This document shows positions 8,944-16,220 of a stretch of DNA of 34,487 nt, in pieces. The DNA is from DATDCV01 sp036524155 (lineage in GTDB: Bacteria; Verrucomicrobiota; Verrucomicrobiia; Limisphaerales; UBA8199): positions 1 through 34,487 of the forward strand of contig DATDCV010000287.1 in assembly GCA_036524155.1 (NCBI GenBank), in the 5' to 3' direction. Within the stretch, counting starts at the first letter, position 1. Every line of letters begins with the position of its first letter. The notes beneath the pieces are model-generated. The model was not told the DNA's origin, searched no databases, and saw nothing but the letters and a program-made list of their open reading frames with translations. A program made the position numbers and the translations under genes.

Positions 8944-8983
8944 GTTACACGCCGATGTCAGTTTTGTTACGATCCTGTGACAG
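8944..8983 (-). promoter_or_regulatory. Pho-box array upstream of porin-pstSCAB-phoU
   Basis: On the minus strand, four 7-bp units lie exactly 11 bp apart: CTGTCAC (8977-8983), TCGTAAC (8966-8972), CTGACAT (8955-8961) and GTGTAAC (8944-8950). A 7-bp direct repeat of the CTGTCAT type with 4-bp spacers is the known PhoB binding pattern. The array ends 48 bp before the porin start. It implies phosphate-starvation control of the whole porin-pst operon. Confidence 0.8.
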
Positions 8984-9035
8984 TCGGCGGGAAGTTCGGG
9001 CAGCTCGTGCTGGATTCAGCGGTATGTCCGTTTCC

Positions 9036-9851
9036 TCAGGCGTAGCGACCCTCGATGTATTCAGCCGTTCTGGGATGCTGGGGATTGAGAAAGAGGTCCT
9101 CGGTGCGGCGGTGTTCGATCTTCTCGCCGAGCAACATGAAAACGCACTCGTCGCTCGCGCGGCGGGCCTGGGCCATGTTGTGGGTCACGATCAGAATCGT
9201 GTAGCGGTCCTTCAAGCCGAACATCAGCTCCTCGATGCCGCGCGTGCCTTCCACGTCGAGCGCCGAACAAGGCTCGTCCATCAGGATCACGCGCGGCTTC
9301 AGCGGCAGCAACCGCGCAATGCAAAGCTTCTGCTGTTGCTCGAGCTGGAGCGTCGTCGCCCGGGCGTCGAGACGGTCCTTCAGATCAGACCACAGGCCGA
9401 CTTCCGTCAGCGCTTTTTCGACCACTTCGTCCAGTACCGCGCGCTTCAGCTCTTTGCGTTCGCTGTGGATGCGAAGGCCGAAAACGACGTTCTCATAAAC
9501 GGAGATCGGCAACGGATTCGGCCGCTGGAAAACCATCCCGACGGCTTTGCGAAGTTCGATCAGGGAAACGTCAGGGTCGTAGATGTTTTTGCCGAGGATT
9601 TTGATTTCTCCGGTAGTCGTCACATAGCCATAGCGCTCGTTGACTCGGTTGAAACACCGCAACAAGGTCGTTTTCCCGCAGCCGGACGGGCCGATGAGGG
9701 ACGTGATGATGCCTTCCTTAATATCCAGGTGGACATCGATGAGCGCCTGGAATTTGCCGTACCAGAGGTTCAGCCCGCGCGTCGTGATGCCCAGTGAACC
9801 GGGAGTCGCCGGCGGCCGGGTTTCGGAGGAGGCTGAGGAAAGGTCGTTCAT
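9036..9851 (-). CDS. PstB-like ATPase with degenerate signature motif (NBD-A)
   Basis: By overall similarity this is a PstB-type ATPase of a phosphate importer. Residues facing its own nucleotide are intact: Walker A GPSGCGKT (54-61), Q-loop Gln109 (MVFQ), Walker B LMDEP (Glu193), D-loop SALD and H-loop His224 (VTHNM). The ABC signature is lost. Where PstB has LSGGQQQR this protein has LQLEQQQK (168-175; DNA about 9327-9351), so Ser, Gly and Gly are replaced by Gln, Leu and Glu. The following LCIAR is kept, which argues against a frameshift. The length of 271 residues is normal. It starts 9 nt after the neighbouring ATPase, whose defects are the mirror image, and I infer that the two form a heterodimer. 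It is the last gene of the upstream pst operon. Confidence 0.92.
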   Translation of the reverse strand: MNDLSSASSETRPPATPGSLGITTRGLNLWYGKFQALIDVHLDIKEGIITSLIGPSGCGKTTLLRCFNRVNERYGYVTTTGEIKILGKNIYDPDVSLIELRKAVGMVFQRPNPLPISVYENVVFGLRIHSERKELKRAVLDEVVEKALTEVGLWSDLKDRLDARATTLQLEQQQKLCIARLLPLKPRVILMDEPCSALDVEGTRGIEELMFGLKDRYTILIVTHNMAQARRASDECVFMLLGEKIEHRRTEDLFLNPQHPRTAEYIEGRYA

Positions 9852-9860
9852 GGCGGGGGA

Positions 9861-10622
9861 CTAACCGAAGATGCCGTTAACGTATTCGTACGTTTTCCGG
9901 TTCCCCGGCTTATCGGAAAAGATAACGTCACTCTTGTCCAGCTCCACGATCACGCCGTTCCAAAGAAACATGGTACGGTCGGCCAGCCGGCGGGCCTGCT
10001 GCGTCAGGTTCGTCACCAGGATCACCGTCATGTCCCGCCGCAATTCTTTGAGCACGTCCTCGATGCGCATGGTGGTGACCGGATCGATCGCGATCGAGAA
10101 CTCGTCGAGGCAAAGGATCTCGGGTTGATGCGACAGCGCCCGCGCGATGGTCAACCGCTGCTGCTGGCCGCCCGAGAGCTTGGTTCCCAGGCTGTCCAGA
10201 CGGTCTTTGACCTCATCCCAGAGCGCGGCCTGCCGCAGGCAGCGCTCGACGAGTTGATCCAGGTCCCGTTTCCGCGTCAAACCAGCGCAACGAGGTGCGA
10301 ACGCAACGTTATCATAGATGCTCAGCGGAAGACCGACCGGCAGCGGCGCCACCATGCCGATCTTGCGCCGCAACCCATACACGTTCCGGCTCTCTCTCAC
10401 CTCGACGCCGTCCACCTCGATCCGGCCGGACACGCGCGCTTCCGGTATGAAATCGATCGTCCGGTTCAGGCACCTCAGCAACGAGGTTTTCCCTGATTGG
10501 GCCGGGCCAATGATCCCGAAGATCTCGTTGCGCTGGATACCGAACGAAATGCCGTGCAGAACCTCCTTCGCGCCGTAGGCGAGCCGGAGATCCTCGAACG
10601 CGATCTGGGGGCGCATGCTCAT
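9861..10622 (-). CDS. PstB-like ATPase with intact signature but lost Q- and H-loops (NBD-B)
   Basis: This is a second PstB-type ATPase of 253 residues. The signature LSGGQQQR (149-156) is perfect. Walker A GPAQSGKT (39-46) still fits GxxxxGKT, and the Walker B Glu174 is present (CLDEF, with Phe instead of the usual Pro). However, the Q-loop Gln of MVFQ is replaced by Pro93 (MVAP), the H-loop His by Asn205 (VTNLT, codon AAC at 10008-10010), and the D-loop reads IAID. These are the residues that activate hydrolysis in the protein's own site. In a head-to-tail dimer with NBD-A, its good signature would complete NBD-A's good Walker site. The other site would lack a signature, the Q-loop Gln and the H-loop His. 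It follows pstA by 34 bp. Confidence 0.92.
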   Translation of the reverse strand: MSMRPQIAFEDLRLAYGAKEVLHGISFGIQRNEIFGIIGPAQSGKTSLLRCLNRTIDFIPEARVSGRIEVDGVEVRESRNVYGLRRKIGMVAPLPVGLPLSIYDNVAFAPRCAGLTRKRDLDQLVERCLRQAALWDEVKDRLDSLGTKLSGGQQQRLTIARALSHQPEILCLDEFSIAIDPVTTMRIEDVLKELRRDMTVILVTNLTQQARRLADRTMFLWNGVIVELDKSDVIFSDKPGNRKTYEYVNGIFG

Positions 10623-10656
10623 GCGGCGCAGGAGAATGGGAATGTTGGGGCGTCAG

Positions 10657-11541
10657 TTACCATTTTTTGCGAGCCCGGAGAAATGCGCGCAGGCTGATGG
10701 CGGCGGCATTGACCAGCAGCACCGACCCGAGCAGCACGACCGCGGTGGCGAAAGGGATGGATTCCTTCACGTCCGGCACCTGGGTCGAGAGGGTGTAGAG
10801 GTGCATCGAGAGCGACATGCATTGCTCGTGCAAACCGTACGGGAAAAGGTCGCCCTTGTGCACGGCCTTGAAAAACACCGCGCCGGTGAACATGATGGGC
10901 GCGGTTTCCCCCGCGGCCCGGCTGACCTGCAAAATCACGCCGGTAAGAATGCCGGTGATCGAGTTGGGCAGAACAATGGATTTGATCGTTTGCCAGCGCG
11001 TGGCCCCCACATTCCAGCAGGCCTCACGGAAACTCCGTGGCACGCTCGCCAGCGCCTCGCGTGTGCTCGCGATGATTACCGGCAGCGTCATGATCGCCAG
11101 CGTCAGCGATGCCGATACGATTGAGTAGCCGAACCGCGCCGCGTAAACAAAAGCCCCCAGCCCAAAGAGCGCATGCACGATGCTCGGCACACCCGCCAGG
11201 TTGATCACTGCGAGGTTAATCAGACGATTCAACCAGTTGTCGCGCGCGTATTCATTCAGGTAGACCGCCGCCAGAATGCCGACCGGCGCCGAAACCGCCA
11301 GCGACAGCACGACCAGGTAGATAGTCCCAATCAACGCCGGCCAGACTCCGCCTTCTTTCATGCCCCGCACCGGCAGGTCAACCAGGAATGACAAGCTCAG
11401 CGACGGCCACGCCCGCGTAATCAGATAACCGATGATCAAGAGCAACGGCACGATCATCGAGGCCGCCATCCCGCAAAAAATCCATTTCGCGAGAGCTTCC
11501 TGCCTCTTCTTCCGGCGAACCAGTAAGGTTTCAGTAAACAT
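10657..11541 (-). CDS. pstA: PstA-type permease of the second Pst system
   Basis: This 294-residue membrane protein has about six hydrophobic helices and the PstA landmarks GILAAVYLNEYA, LAGVPSIVHALFG, the EAA loop SFREACWNVGATRWQTIKSIVL and VSRAAGETAPIMFTGA. It would pair with the PstC-type permease encoded just upstream. I place the start at 11541 (MFTETLL), 19 nt after the pstC stop; the frame is open to 11586 but would overlap pstC. It differs considerably from the PstA at 4405-5256, so this is an old paralogous system rather than a recent duplication. The EAA loops of the two permeases should each contact one of the two unlike ATPases. Confidence 0.93.
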   Translation of the reverse strand: MFTETLLVRRKKRQEALAKWIFCGMAASMIVPLLLIIGYLITRAWPSLSLSFLVDLPVRGMKEGGVWPALIGTIYLVVLSLAVSAPVGILAAVYLNEYARDNWLNRLINLAVINLAGVPSIVHALFGLGAFVYAARFGYSIVSASLTLAIMTLPVIIASTREALASVPRSFREACWNVGATRWQTIKSIVLPNSITGILTGVILQVSRAAGETAPIMFTGAVFFKAVHKGDLFPYGLHEQCMSLSMHLYTLSTQVPDVKESIPFATAVVLLGSVLLVNAAAISLRAFLRARKKW

Positions 11542-11560
11542 CGCCCTCGAGATACCTTCT

Positions 11561-12508
11561 CTATCTCCGCCTGATGCCCCGCACAAAAAAGTCCGCCGCG
11601 AGGTTCACCACGAACGTCAGCAGAAACAGCAGCACTCCGGTCAGGAACAGCACCCGGTAGTGATCCGAACCCGCGGGGGCCTCGCCGAGCTCGGCCGCGA
11701 TATTGGCAGTGAGCGTGCGCACGGAATCCAGCACGCTATGCGGTATGTGCACGGCGTGGCCGGTGGCCATCAGCACCGCCATGGTCTCGCCGACCGCCCG
11801 CCCGACACCCAGCAGCACCGCCGCCAGCAGTCCCGTTTTTGCCGCCGGCAACAGCACCCGCCGAATTTGTTGCCAGCGCGTGGCTCCCAGGGCCAGCGCC
11901 GCTTCGCGGTACGAGTCGGGCACCGCTTTCAGCGCGTCCTCGCCGATCGACACAATGATCGGCACACTCATCAGCGCAAGGATAATGCCCCCATTCAGCA
12001 CGTTCACCCCCACCGGCGCGCCAGTGTACTTCACAATCAACCGGCTCATCACCGTCAGCCCGATGAATCCCCAGACGACGCTCGGAATCGCCGCCAACAG
12101 CTCAATAATGATCTTCAGGGTTTCTTTCACCCGGGGCCCGCAGAACTCGGATATGTAAATCGCCGCCCCCAGGCCGAACGGAACCGCTATTAGCATCGCT
12201 AGAGCCGTAACGCTGAACGTGCCCGCGATCATCGCCAGAACACCGTATCGTTTGTTGATCTCCGACGTCGGGTACCACTGGTCACTGGTCAGAAACTGAG
12301 TCAGGCTGAATTTTTCGTTTCCCAGCACCGGCACCGCTTCCTTGAACACAAAGAAGAAAATCCCGAGCACAAAGATGATCGCGCTGATGCCACACAAATA
12401 AATAAGCGCTTCGAGACCCTTTTCCCCGAGTACGGCCCAGGCCGGGCGCACCGCGCGGCGCACTGCGAAGTTCGTCGCGGACGGGTCAGATTCCACGCTC
12501 GTCTTCAT
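11561..12508 (-). CDS. pstC: PstC-type permease of the second Pst system
   Basis: This is a 315-residue phosphate-importer permease. The N-terminal helix (about residues 34-58) is followed by a periplasmic segment with SDQWYPTSEINKRYGVLAMI, which is typical of PstC. Then come AVPFGLGAAIYISEF, LLAAIPSVVWGFIG, the EAA loop SYREAALALGATRWQQIRRVLL and GVGRAVGETMAVLMATG. The upstream neighbour, after 135 bp with no evident gene, is the lipoprotein PstS. Together with 10657-11541 it forms the membrane channel of the second system. Confidence 0.95.
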   Translation of the reverse strand: MKTSVESDPSATNFAVRRAVRPAWAVLGEKGLEALIYLCGISAIIFVLGIFFFVFKEAVPVLGNEKFSLTQFLTSDQWYPTSEINKRYGVLAMIAGTFSVTALAMLIAVPFGLGAAIYISEFCGPRVKETLKIIIELLAAIPSVVWGFIGLTVMSRLIVKYTGAPVGVNVLNGGIILALMSVPIIVSIGEDALKAVPDSYREAALALGATRWQQIRRVLLPAAKTGLLAAVLLGVGRAVGETMAVLMATGHAVHIPHSVLDSVRTLTANIAAELGEAPAGSDHYRVLFLTGVLLFLLTFVVNLAADFFVRGIRRR

Positions 12509-12643
12509 TCAGCTCGATTGGGGAAGCATTGACGTTTCATTCCGACTCGTTTGGAAGCAGCTTCAACGTGCCGCGCCTGGAGATCGTCCGGGACGCTGTG
12601 CCACGAGTTCCAATTCTGCCGCGCCCCCCCACGCCGCCTCGCC

Positions 12644-13576
12644 TCACTTGCTGACCCGCGCCTCTTTCGGCAGCGGCACGTAGCCCGTGGCTTCGACGGC
12701 CTTCTGCCCGGGATCGGACATGATCCAGTCGATGTATTTCTTAACCTCACCTTGCGGTTCGCCCAGCGTATAGATTTGTAATGACCGGGCGATGGGGTAG
12801 GCCTTGGAAAGGGTGTTCGCAACGTTCGGCTCGAACGCCGGCTCGGCCGCCGTTTTCTTGACCTTCAGCATCTTCACCGTCGGCGTCGCGTAGCCCATGC
12901 CGCTGTAACCGATCGCGGTGCGAGTCGAACCTACCAACTCGACCACTTCCTTCGACCCGTTCATATCGCGTGAACCCAGCTTAAAGTCTTTCTTGTTCAG
13001 CACGTGTTCGCGCAAAAATTCGTAGGTGCCCGAGCTGGACTGGCGGCTGACCCGCACAATCTCGTCATTCGCTGCCCCCGGAATGGTCACCCCCAGGTCC
13101 GACCATTTCGTGAGCTTGCCGCCCTCGGCATAAATCTGGGCAATTTGATCGAGTGTGATTTCGTTGAGCGGGTTCTCCTTATGGACATAGATCGCCAGCG
13201 CGTCAAAGCCAACGATGAATTCTTTGGGCTCTTTGCCGGTGTTCTTCTTCGCCTGCGCAATCTCCTCGGGCTTCATGTTACGGCTGGCATTAGCGATATC
13301 GATCGTGCCTTTCTCCAGGGCCGCAATGCCCACGCCGGAACCGCCGCCGGAAACCTCGACATCGACGCTCGGCGCCGCCTTCTTGTATTCCTCGGCCCAG
13401 GCCTGGGCGAGGTTGACCATGGTGTCGGACCCTTTGTTTTGTATAGTGGTCTTGGGGCCGGCGCTGCCTCCGGAAGATCCCGTATCTGCGCCCTTGTTAC
13501 AGCCGGTTTGCAGCAGGCCCAGGCACAGGGCCAAACCGGCACTCATCGTCAGTGTTTTGGTTTTCAGTGTCGTCAT
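12644..13576 (-). CDS. pstS: Phosphate-binding lipoprotein, PstS type (second system)
   Basis: This is a 310-residue substrate-binding protein. A lipobox (LLQTGC) at residues 21-26 marks it as a membrane-anchored lipoprotein, followed by a Gly/Ser-rich linker up to about residue 42. The binding core starts with NKGSDTMVNLAQAW and includes SGGGSGVGIAAL and SRQSSSGTYEF. The last of these supplies the conserved Arg and the Ser-Gly-Thr that hold phosphate in PstS proteins. It has no more than family-level similarity to the PstS at 6379. One nucleotide separates its ATG from the stop codon of the PhoU/ArsC fusion gene, so translation of the two is probably coupled. Phosphate is the likely ligand; another oxyanion cannot be excluded. 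Confidence 0.93.
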   Translation of the reverse strand: MTTLKTKTLTMSAGLALCLGLLQTGCNKGADTGSSGGSAGPKTTIQNKGSDTMVNLAQAWAEEYKKAAPSVDVEVSGGGSGVGIAALEKGTIDIANASRNMKPEEIAQAKKNTGKEPKEFIVGFDALAIYVHKENPLNEITLDQIAQIYAEGGKLTKWSDLGVTIPGAANDEIVRVSRQSSSGTYEFLREHVLNKKDFKLGSRDMNGSKEVVELVGSTRTAIGYSGMGYATPTVKMLKVKKTAAEPAFEPNVANTLSKAYPIARSLQIYTLGEPQGEVKKYIDWIMSDPGQKAVEATGYVPLPKEARVSK

Positions 13577-13577
13577 A

Positions 13578-14702
13578 TTATAGTTTGTGGTTGAGCTGTG
13601 TATCGGGTTGTTCGAGCAGCGCGCCTGTCAATTCCCGAATATTCGACTCCAGGAATTCGTAAGCGGCTTCAAAAGCTTTCTGCCGCGTCTCTGCTGTCCC
13701 CTGCGCCTCCGCCGGGTCGTCAACTTTCCAGGTGAAGGTAACGGTCTTGTTGGGGCGCGGCGGCAGATGCTCTTTCACTTTTGGGTCGAGCACAATCACC
13801 ACCTGGGGGCTCTCCCAACGCGGCAGGTCCTGCAGTGCTTTGCTGGTCTGGTTCGAAATGTCGATTCCCTTGCGAGCCAGGAACTGGACAAGTTCAGGCA
13901 GCCGGGGCTGCGGGGTGATGCCCGCGCTGCTGAACGTGAAGCGCGGCAGCTTGAGGGAATTGCCGATGGCCTCCGCCATTGGGCTCAGGGATGAGTTGGC
14001 AGAATCGATAAACAGCACCCGGAAGCCTTCGGTGGCTTTGTGCTTTATAAATTCGCCCGTGCAAAGATACAGCACCTCTTCGCAAAAATTCTTCGCCTGG
14101 TCGGCCGTCCGTTCGAGCCGGCGCGCAATAGTCGTCAGCGGCCCCGCCGCCGACGGGGGTATTTGCCCGGAGTCACTCCACGCCGCCACCTCCGCATTGA
14201 TGGTGTTACGGAGCGAATTGGCCCGCTCCTCCAGCTCCATCGTCTTCCGCGCCAGCGCGGCATCCTGCTCCAAAAAGGACCTGGCGGCGTCCGACACGAT
14301 CTGCACGGCGATGTCGCCAAGCTCCTGGAACCGAGCGAATGACGGCTGGTTTTGAAGGGTGCTCAGCACCAGCGCCTGGCGGGCGATGCTTTCGGCGTAA
14401 TCGCCGATGCGCTCTATTTCCTTTGTGGCCTGAATCGTGGTGTAAACAAAACGGAGCTGAGTTCCAGCCGGCTGGTGCCGAACCAGGAATTCGAGGCACA
14501 GACGGTCCAACTCGGTCTCCAGTTCGTCGATGCGCTGGTCCCGCAAGATGACCACGTAGGCCAGGTGGCGGTTGTGCTCAACCAACGCCTGCAAACTGGA
14601 TTTCAGCGCGCCGATGCTCAGCGAAGCCATCTGCTTCACTTTGCTTTTCAGCAGGTCGATATCCCGCTGCAGGGTCTCTTCAAGGTGTAACGGATTGGTC
14701 AC
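13578..14702 (-). CDS. PhoU fused to a catalytically dead ArsC/LMW-phosphatase domain
   Basis: Residues 1 to about 222 form a complete two-repeat PhoU, with signatures KEIERIGDYAESIA (94-107) and RLERTADQAKNFCEEVLYL (195-213). Residues 227-374 form a low-molecular-weight phosphatase/ArsC-type domain: VLFIDSANSSLSPMAEAIG, then FSSAGITPQP, then the ArsC-like end WKVDDPAEAQG. In active enzymes the P-loop is C-X5-R-S. Here the Cys is Asp233 (codon GAT, 14004-14006) and the Arg is Leu239 (codon CTG, 13986-13988). The domain has no cysteine at all, so neither phosphatase nor arsenate reductase chemistry is possible. A sensing or binding role is my inference. It is the first gene of the second pst operon and lies behind a Pho-box array, whereas phoU is usually last. 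Confidence 0.9.
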   Translation of the reverse strand: MTNPLHLEETLQRDIDLLKSKVKQMASLSIGALKSSLQALVEHNRHLAYVVILRDQRIDELETELDRLCLEFLVRHQPAGTQLRFVYTTIQATKEIERIGDYAESIARQALVLSTLQNQPSFARFQELGDIAVQIVSDAARSFLEQDAALARKTMELEERANSLRNTINAEVAAWSDSGQIPPSAAGPLTTIARRLERTADQAKNFCEEVLYLCTGEFIKHKATEGFRVLFIDSANSSLSPMAEAIGNSLKLPRFTFSSAGITPQPRLPELVQFLARKGIDISNQTSKALQDLPRWESPQVVIVLDPKVKEHLPPRPNKTVTFTWKVDDPAEAQGTAETRQKAFEAAYEFLESNIRELTGALLEQPDTQLNHKL

Positions 14703-14732
14703 TTTTGGTGTGTGGGTTTAATGGCTTACACC

Positions 14733-14794
14733 TATGCCAGCTTGTGAACCGCATGTCACGGAGGTATGACGATTTGGTTACAGTTTGGTGACAA
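14733..14794 (-). promoter_or_regulatory. Pho-box array upstream of the PhoU/ArsC-pst operon
   Basis: On the minus strand three good 7-bp units lie 11 bp apart: TTGTCAC (14788-14794), CTGTAAC (14777-14783) and TCGTCAT (14766-14772). Three weaker units continue in the same 11-bp phase: CCGTGAC (14755-14761), GGTTCAC (14744-14750) and TGGCATA (14733-14739). This matches the PhoB direct-repeat pattern. The array ends 30 bp from the operon's start codon. The divergent gene at 14915 could share it. Confidence 0.75.
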
Positions 14795-14914
14795 CTATGA
14801 TCGATGACATTCCGGTGGCGGCCTTCCGCGCCTGCTTTCCCGCAAATTCAACCGTCACCAGAACGTAACATTCCCGCCCTTCAATCGCCGCGGAAAGAGG
14901 CGATATTGGTAGGT

Positions 14915-15445
14915 ATGAATACGTTGATCGCGCGGGAAAACAACGGGCAGCGAACAGAAACCAGCAAACGTTTTTGGCCGTCACAGGAGGTTCAGGCGCC
15001 TGCCCGACGGGCCGGCCTTCCCAGCGACGCGCGCGAATGGGTTGACCCGTGCACGCTGACTTTTTGGGTCTGGGACGAAGTTGAGGCCGCGGGCGCGGTG
15101 CCGACAGCTTCCGGCCTGCAGCGCCGTGAGCCGGCAACCGCAACGATGTTGACGCTGTTGACGTTCGCATACGCGAACAATGTTCTGGACAGCGGCGAGA
15201 TCCACGACGCGTGCAAATCCGACCCGGCATTTCGATTCCTCTGCGGCGGGAGCCCGCCGTTCCCGGAAGAAATCACCTCGTTTCGACGACGCCACCGCCT
15301 GGAACTGCAAGGTCTCCTCGCGCGGGTCTTTGCCCGGCTCATCAGCCGGGGGAATGGAGCGGTCAATCTCACGGTGTGCCCGTGTCTCTGGCAGGAGGCC
15401 CAGGAACGCCTGGATATCGCGCGGCAGCTCGACGATGGAGATTAG
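14915..15445 (+). CDS. Stand-alone transposase N-terminal (DUF772-like) domain protein
   Basis: This 176-residue protein resembles only the N-terminal helical domain of IS5/IS1182-type transposases. Characteristic motifs are LTLLTFAYANNVLDSGEIHDAC, DPAFRFLCGG, a Pro-rich turn and ITSFRRRHRLELQGLLARVF. No DDE catalytic domain follows: the frame ends at 15445, and the next 75 bp lead straight into a convergent methyltransferase gene. I see no terminal inverted repeats. It may be a decayed insertion-sequence remnant or a domesticated DNA-binding protein; the intact frame and the ordered C-terminal helix (ERLDIARQLDDGD) favour the second. I chose the ATG at 14915; the frame is open to 14804, but that extension runs toward the divergent promoter. 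It faces the Pho-box array. Confidence 0.65.
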   Translation: MNTLIARENNGQRTETSKRFWPSQEVQAPARRAGLPSDAREWVDPCTLTFWVWDEVEAAGAVPTASGLQRREPATATMLTLLTFAYANNVLDSGEIHDACKSDPAFRFLCGGSPPFPEEITSFRRRHRLELQGLLARVFARLISRGNGAVNLTVCPCLWQEAQERLDIARQLDDGD

Positions 15446-15520
15446 TGCCCGCGCCGGCGCCTTTGTTGACGTCGTCTTGAGCCAGGCCCGGCATTCGAGC
15501 CTGTTAGACCAGCCCGCATA

Positions 15521-16147
15521 TTATGCAGTGACGGGTTTGCGCAGGAACCGGAACCAGCGGAATCGTTGCTCGGTATTCCAGGGGGTAAAATGGCTCTCGC
15601 GCCTCTCTTCCAGCAGCCGGAATTCAGGCCCTAGTTCGGCGCCAATAGTCTCGGCGTCGTAACGCACTACCGGCAAGCCGCTGCACCGAACCGGCCCATC
15701 CGGAGCGAACGTGGCCAGGATGACGTGGCCTCCAGGCGGCACCGCTGTTTTCAACGCACGGACATATCCGCGGCGATCGACTGCCTTCGTCAGAAAATGG
15801 AATACCGCCCGGTCATGCCACAGATGGAATTGGTGCGGAGGCTCGAACCGTGTCGCGTCTGCCTCCAGCCAGGTCACACCCTTAGCACGGCTCCCCAGTC
15901 GATCCTGGGCATGCCTGATTGCCGCCCCGGAGATATCGAGCACCGTCACGTATTCAAACGCCGCTTCGAGCAGACGATCGACCAGCACCGACGCTCCACC
16001 GCCAACATCGATCAACGGCTCATTCTTGGCGATCCCGGTGGCCGAGATGAGCTCCAGCGAGTTCGCCGGATGGGCCTGGAACCAACTAACGTCGGTCACG
16101 GGATCTTTCTCCTGGTAAACCTTCTCCCAGTGTTGTTTGGCATTCAT
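15521..16147 (-). CDS. Class I SAM-dependent methyltransferase
   Basis: This is a 208-residue protein with a Rossmann methyltransferase fold. Motif I is LIDVGGGASVLVD, followed by the acidic VLDISG, then WLEADATRF, and then the central LWHDRAVFHFLT. It belongs to a widespread uncharacterised family whose members start with an HWxxVY...VSWFQ pattern and end with SGLPVVRYDA and HxTPW. The substrate is unknown. The homology-based start is the ATG at 16147 (MNAKQHWEKVY). A GTG at 16210 would extend it by 21 residues and bring it to within 10 nt of the upstream DsrE-type gene. It is the last gene of the sulfur operon, so a thiol or sulfide substrate is conceivable but not shown by the sequence. 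Confidence 0.85.
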   Translation of the reverse strand: MNAKQHWEKVYQEKDPVTDVSWFQAHPANSLELISATGIAKNEPLIDVGGGASVLVDRLLEAAFEYVTVLDISGAAIRHAQDRLGSRAKGVTWLEADATRFEPPHQFHLWHDRAVFHFLTKAVDRRGYVRALKTAVPPGGHVILATFAPDGPVRCSGLPVVRYDAETIGAELGPEFRLLEERRESHFTPWNTEQRFRWFRFLRKPVTA

Positions 16148-16220
16148 CGCGGAAAGCCGGCGCACCATCGGGTGAATGGCGGGGCCCGAATGAAGGTGCG
16201 CTTCCGTCACTCACACCGGT

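Noticed and set aside
9327..9353. Frameshift or sequencing error as the cause of the lost LSGGQ motif
   Set aside because: The residues before (ATTL) and after (QQQKLCIAR) are in the correct frame and family-like, so only substitutions explain the change.
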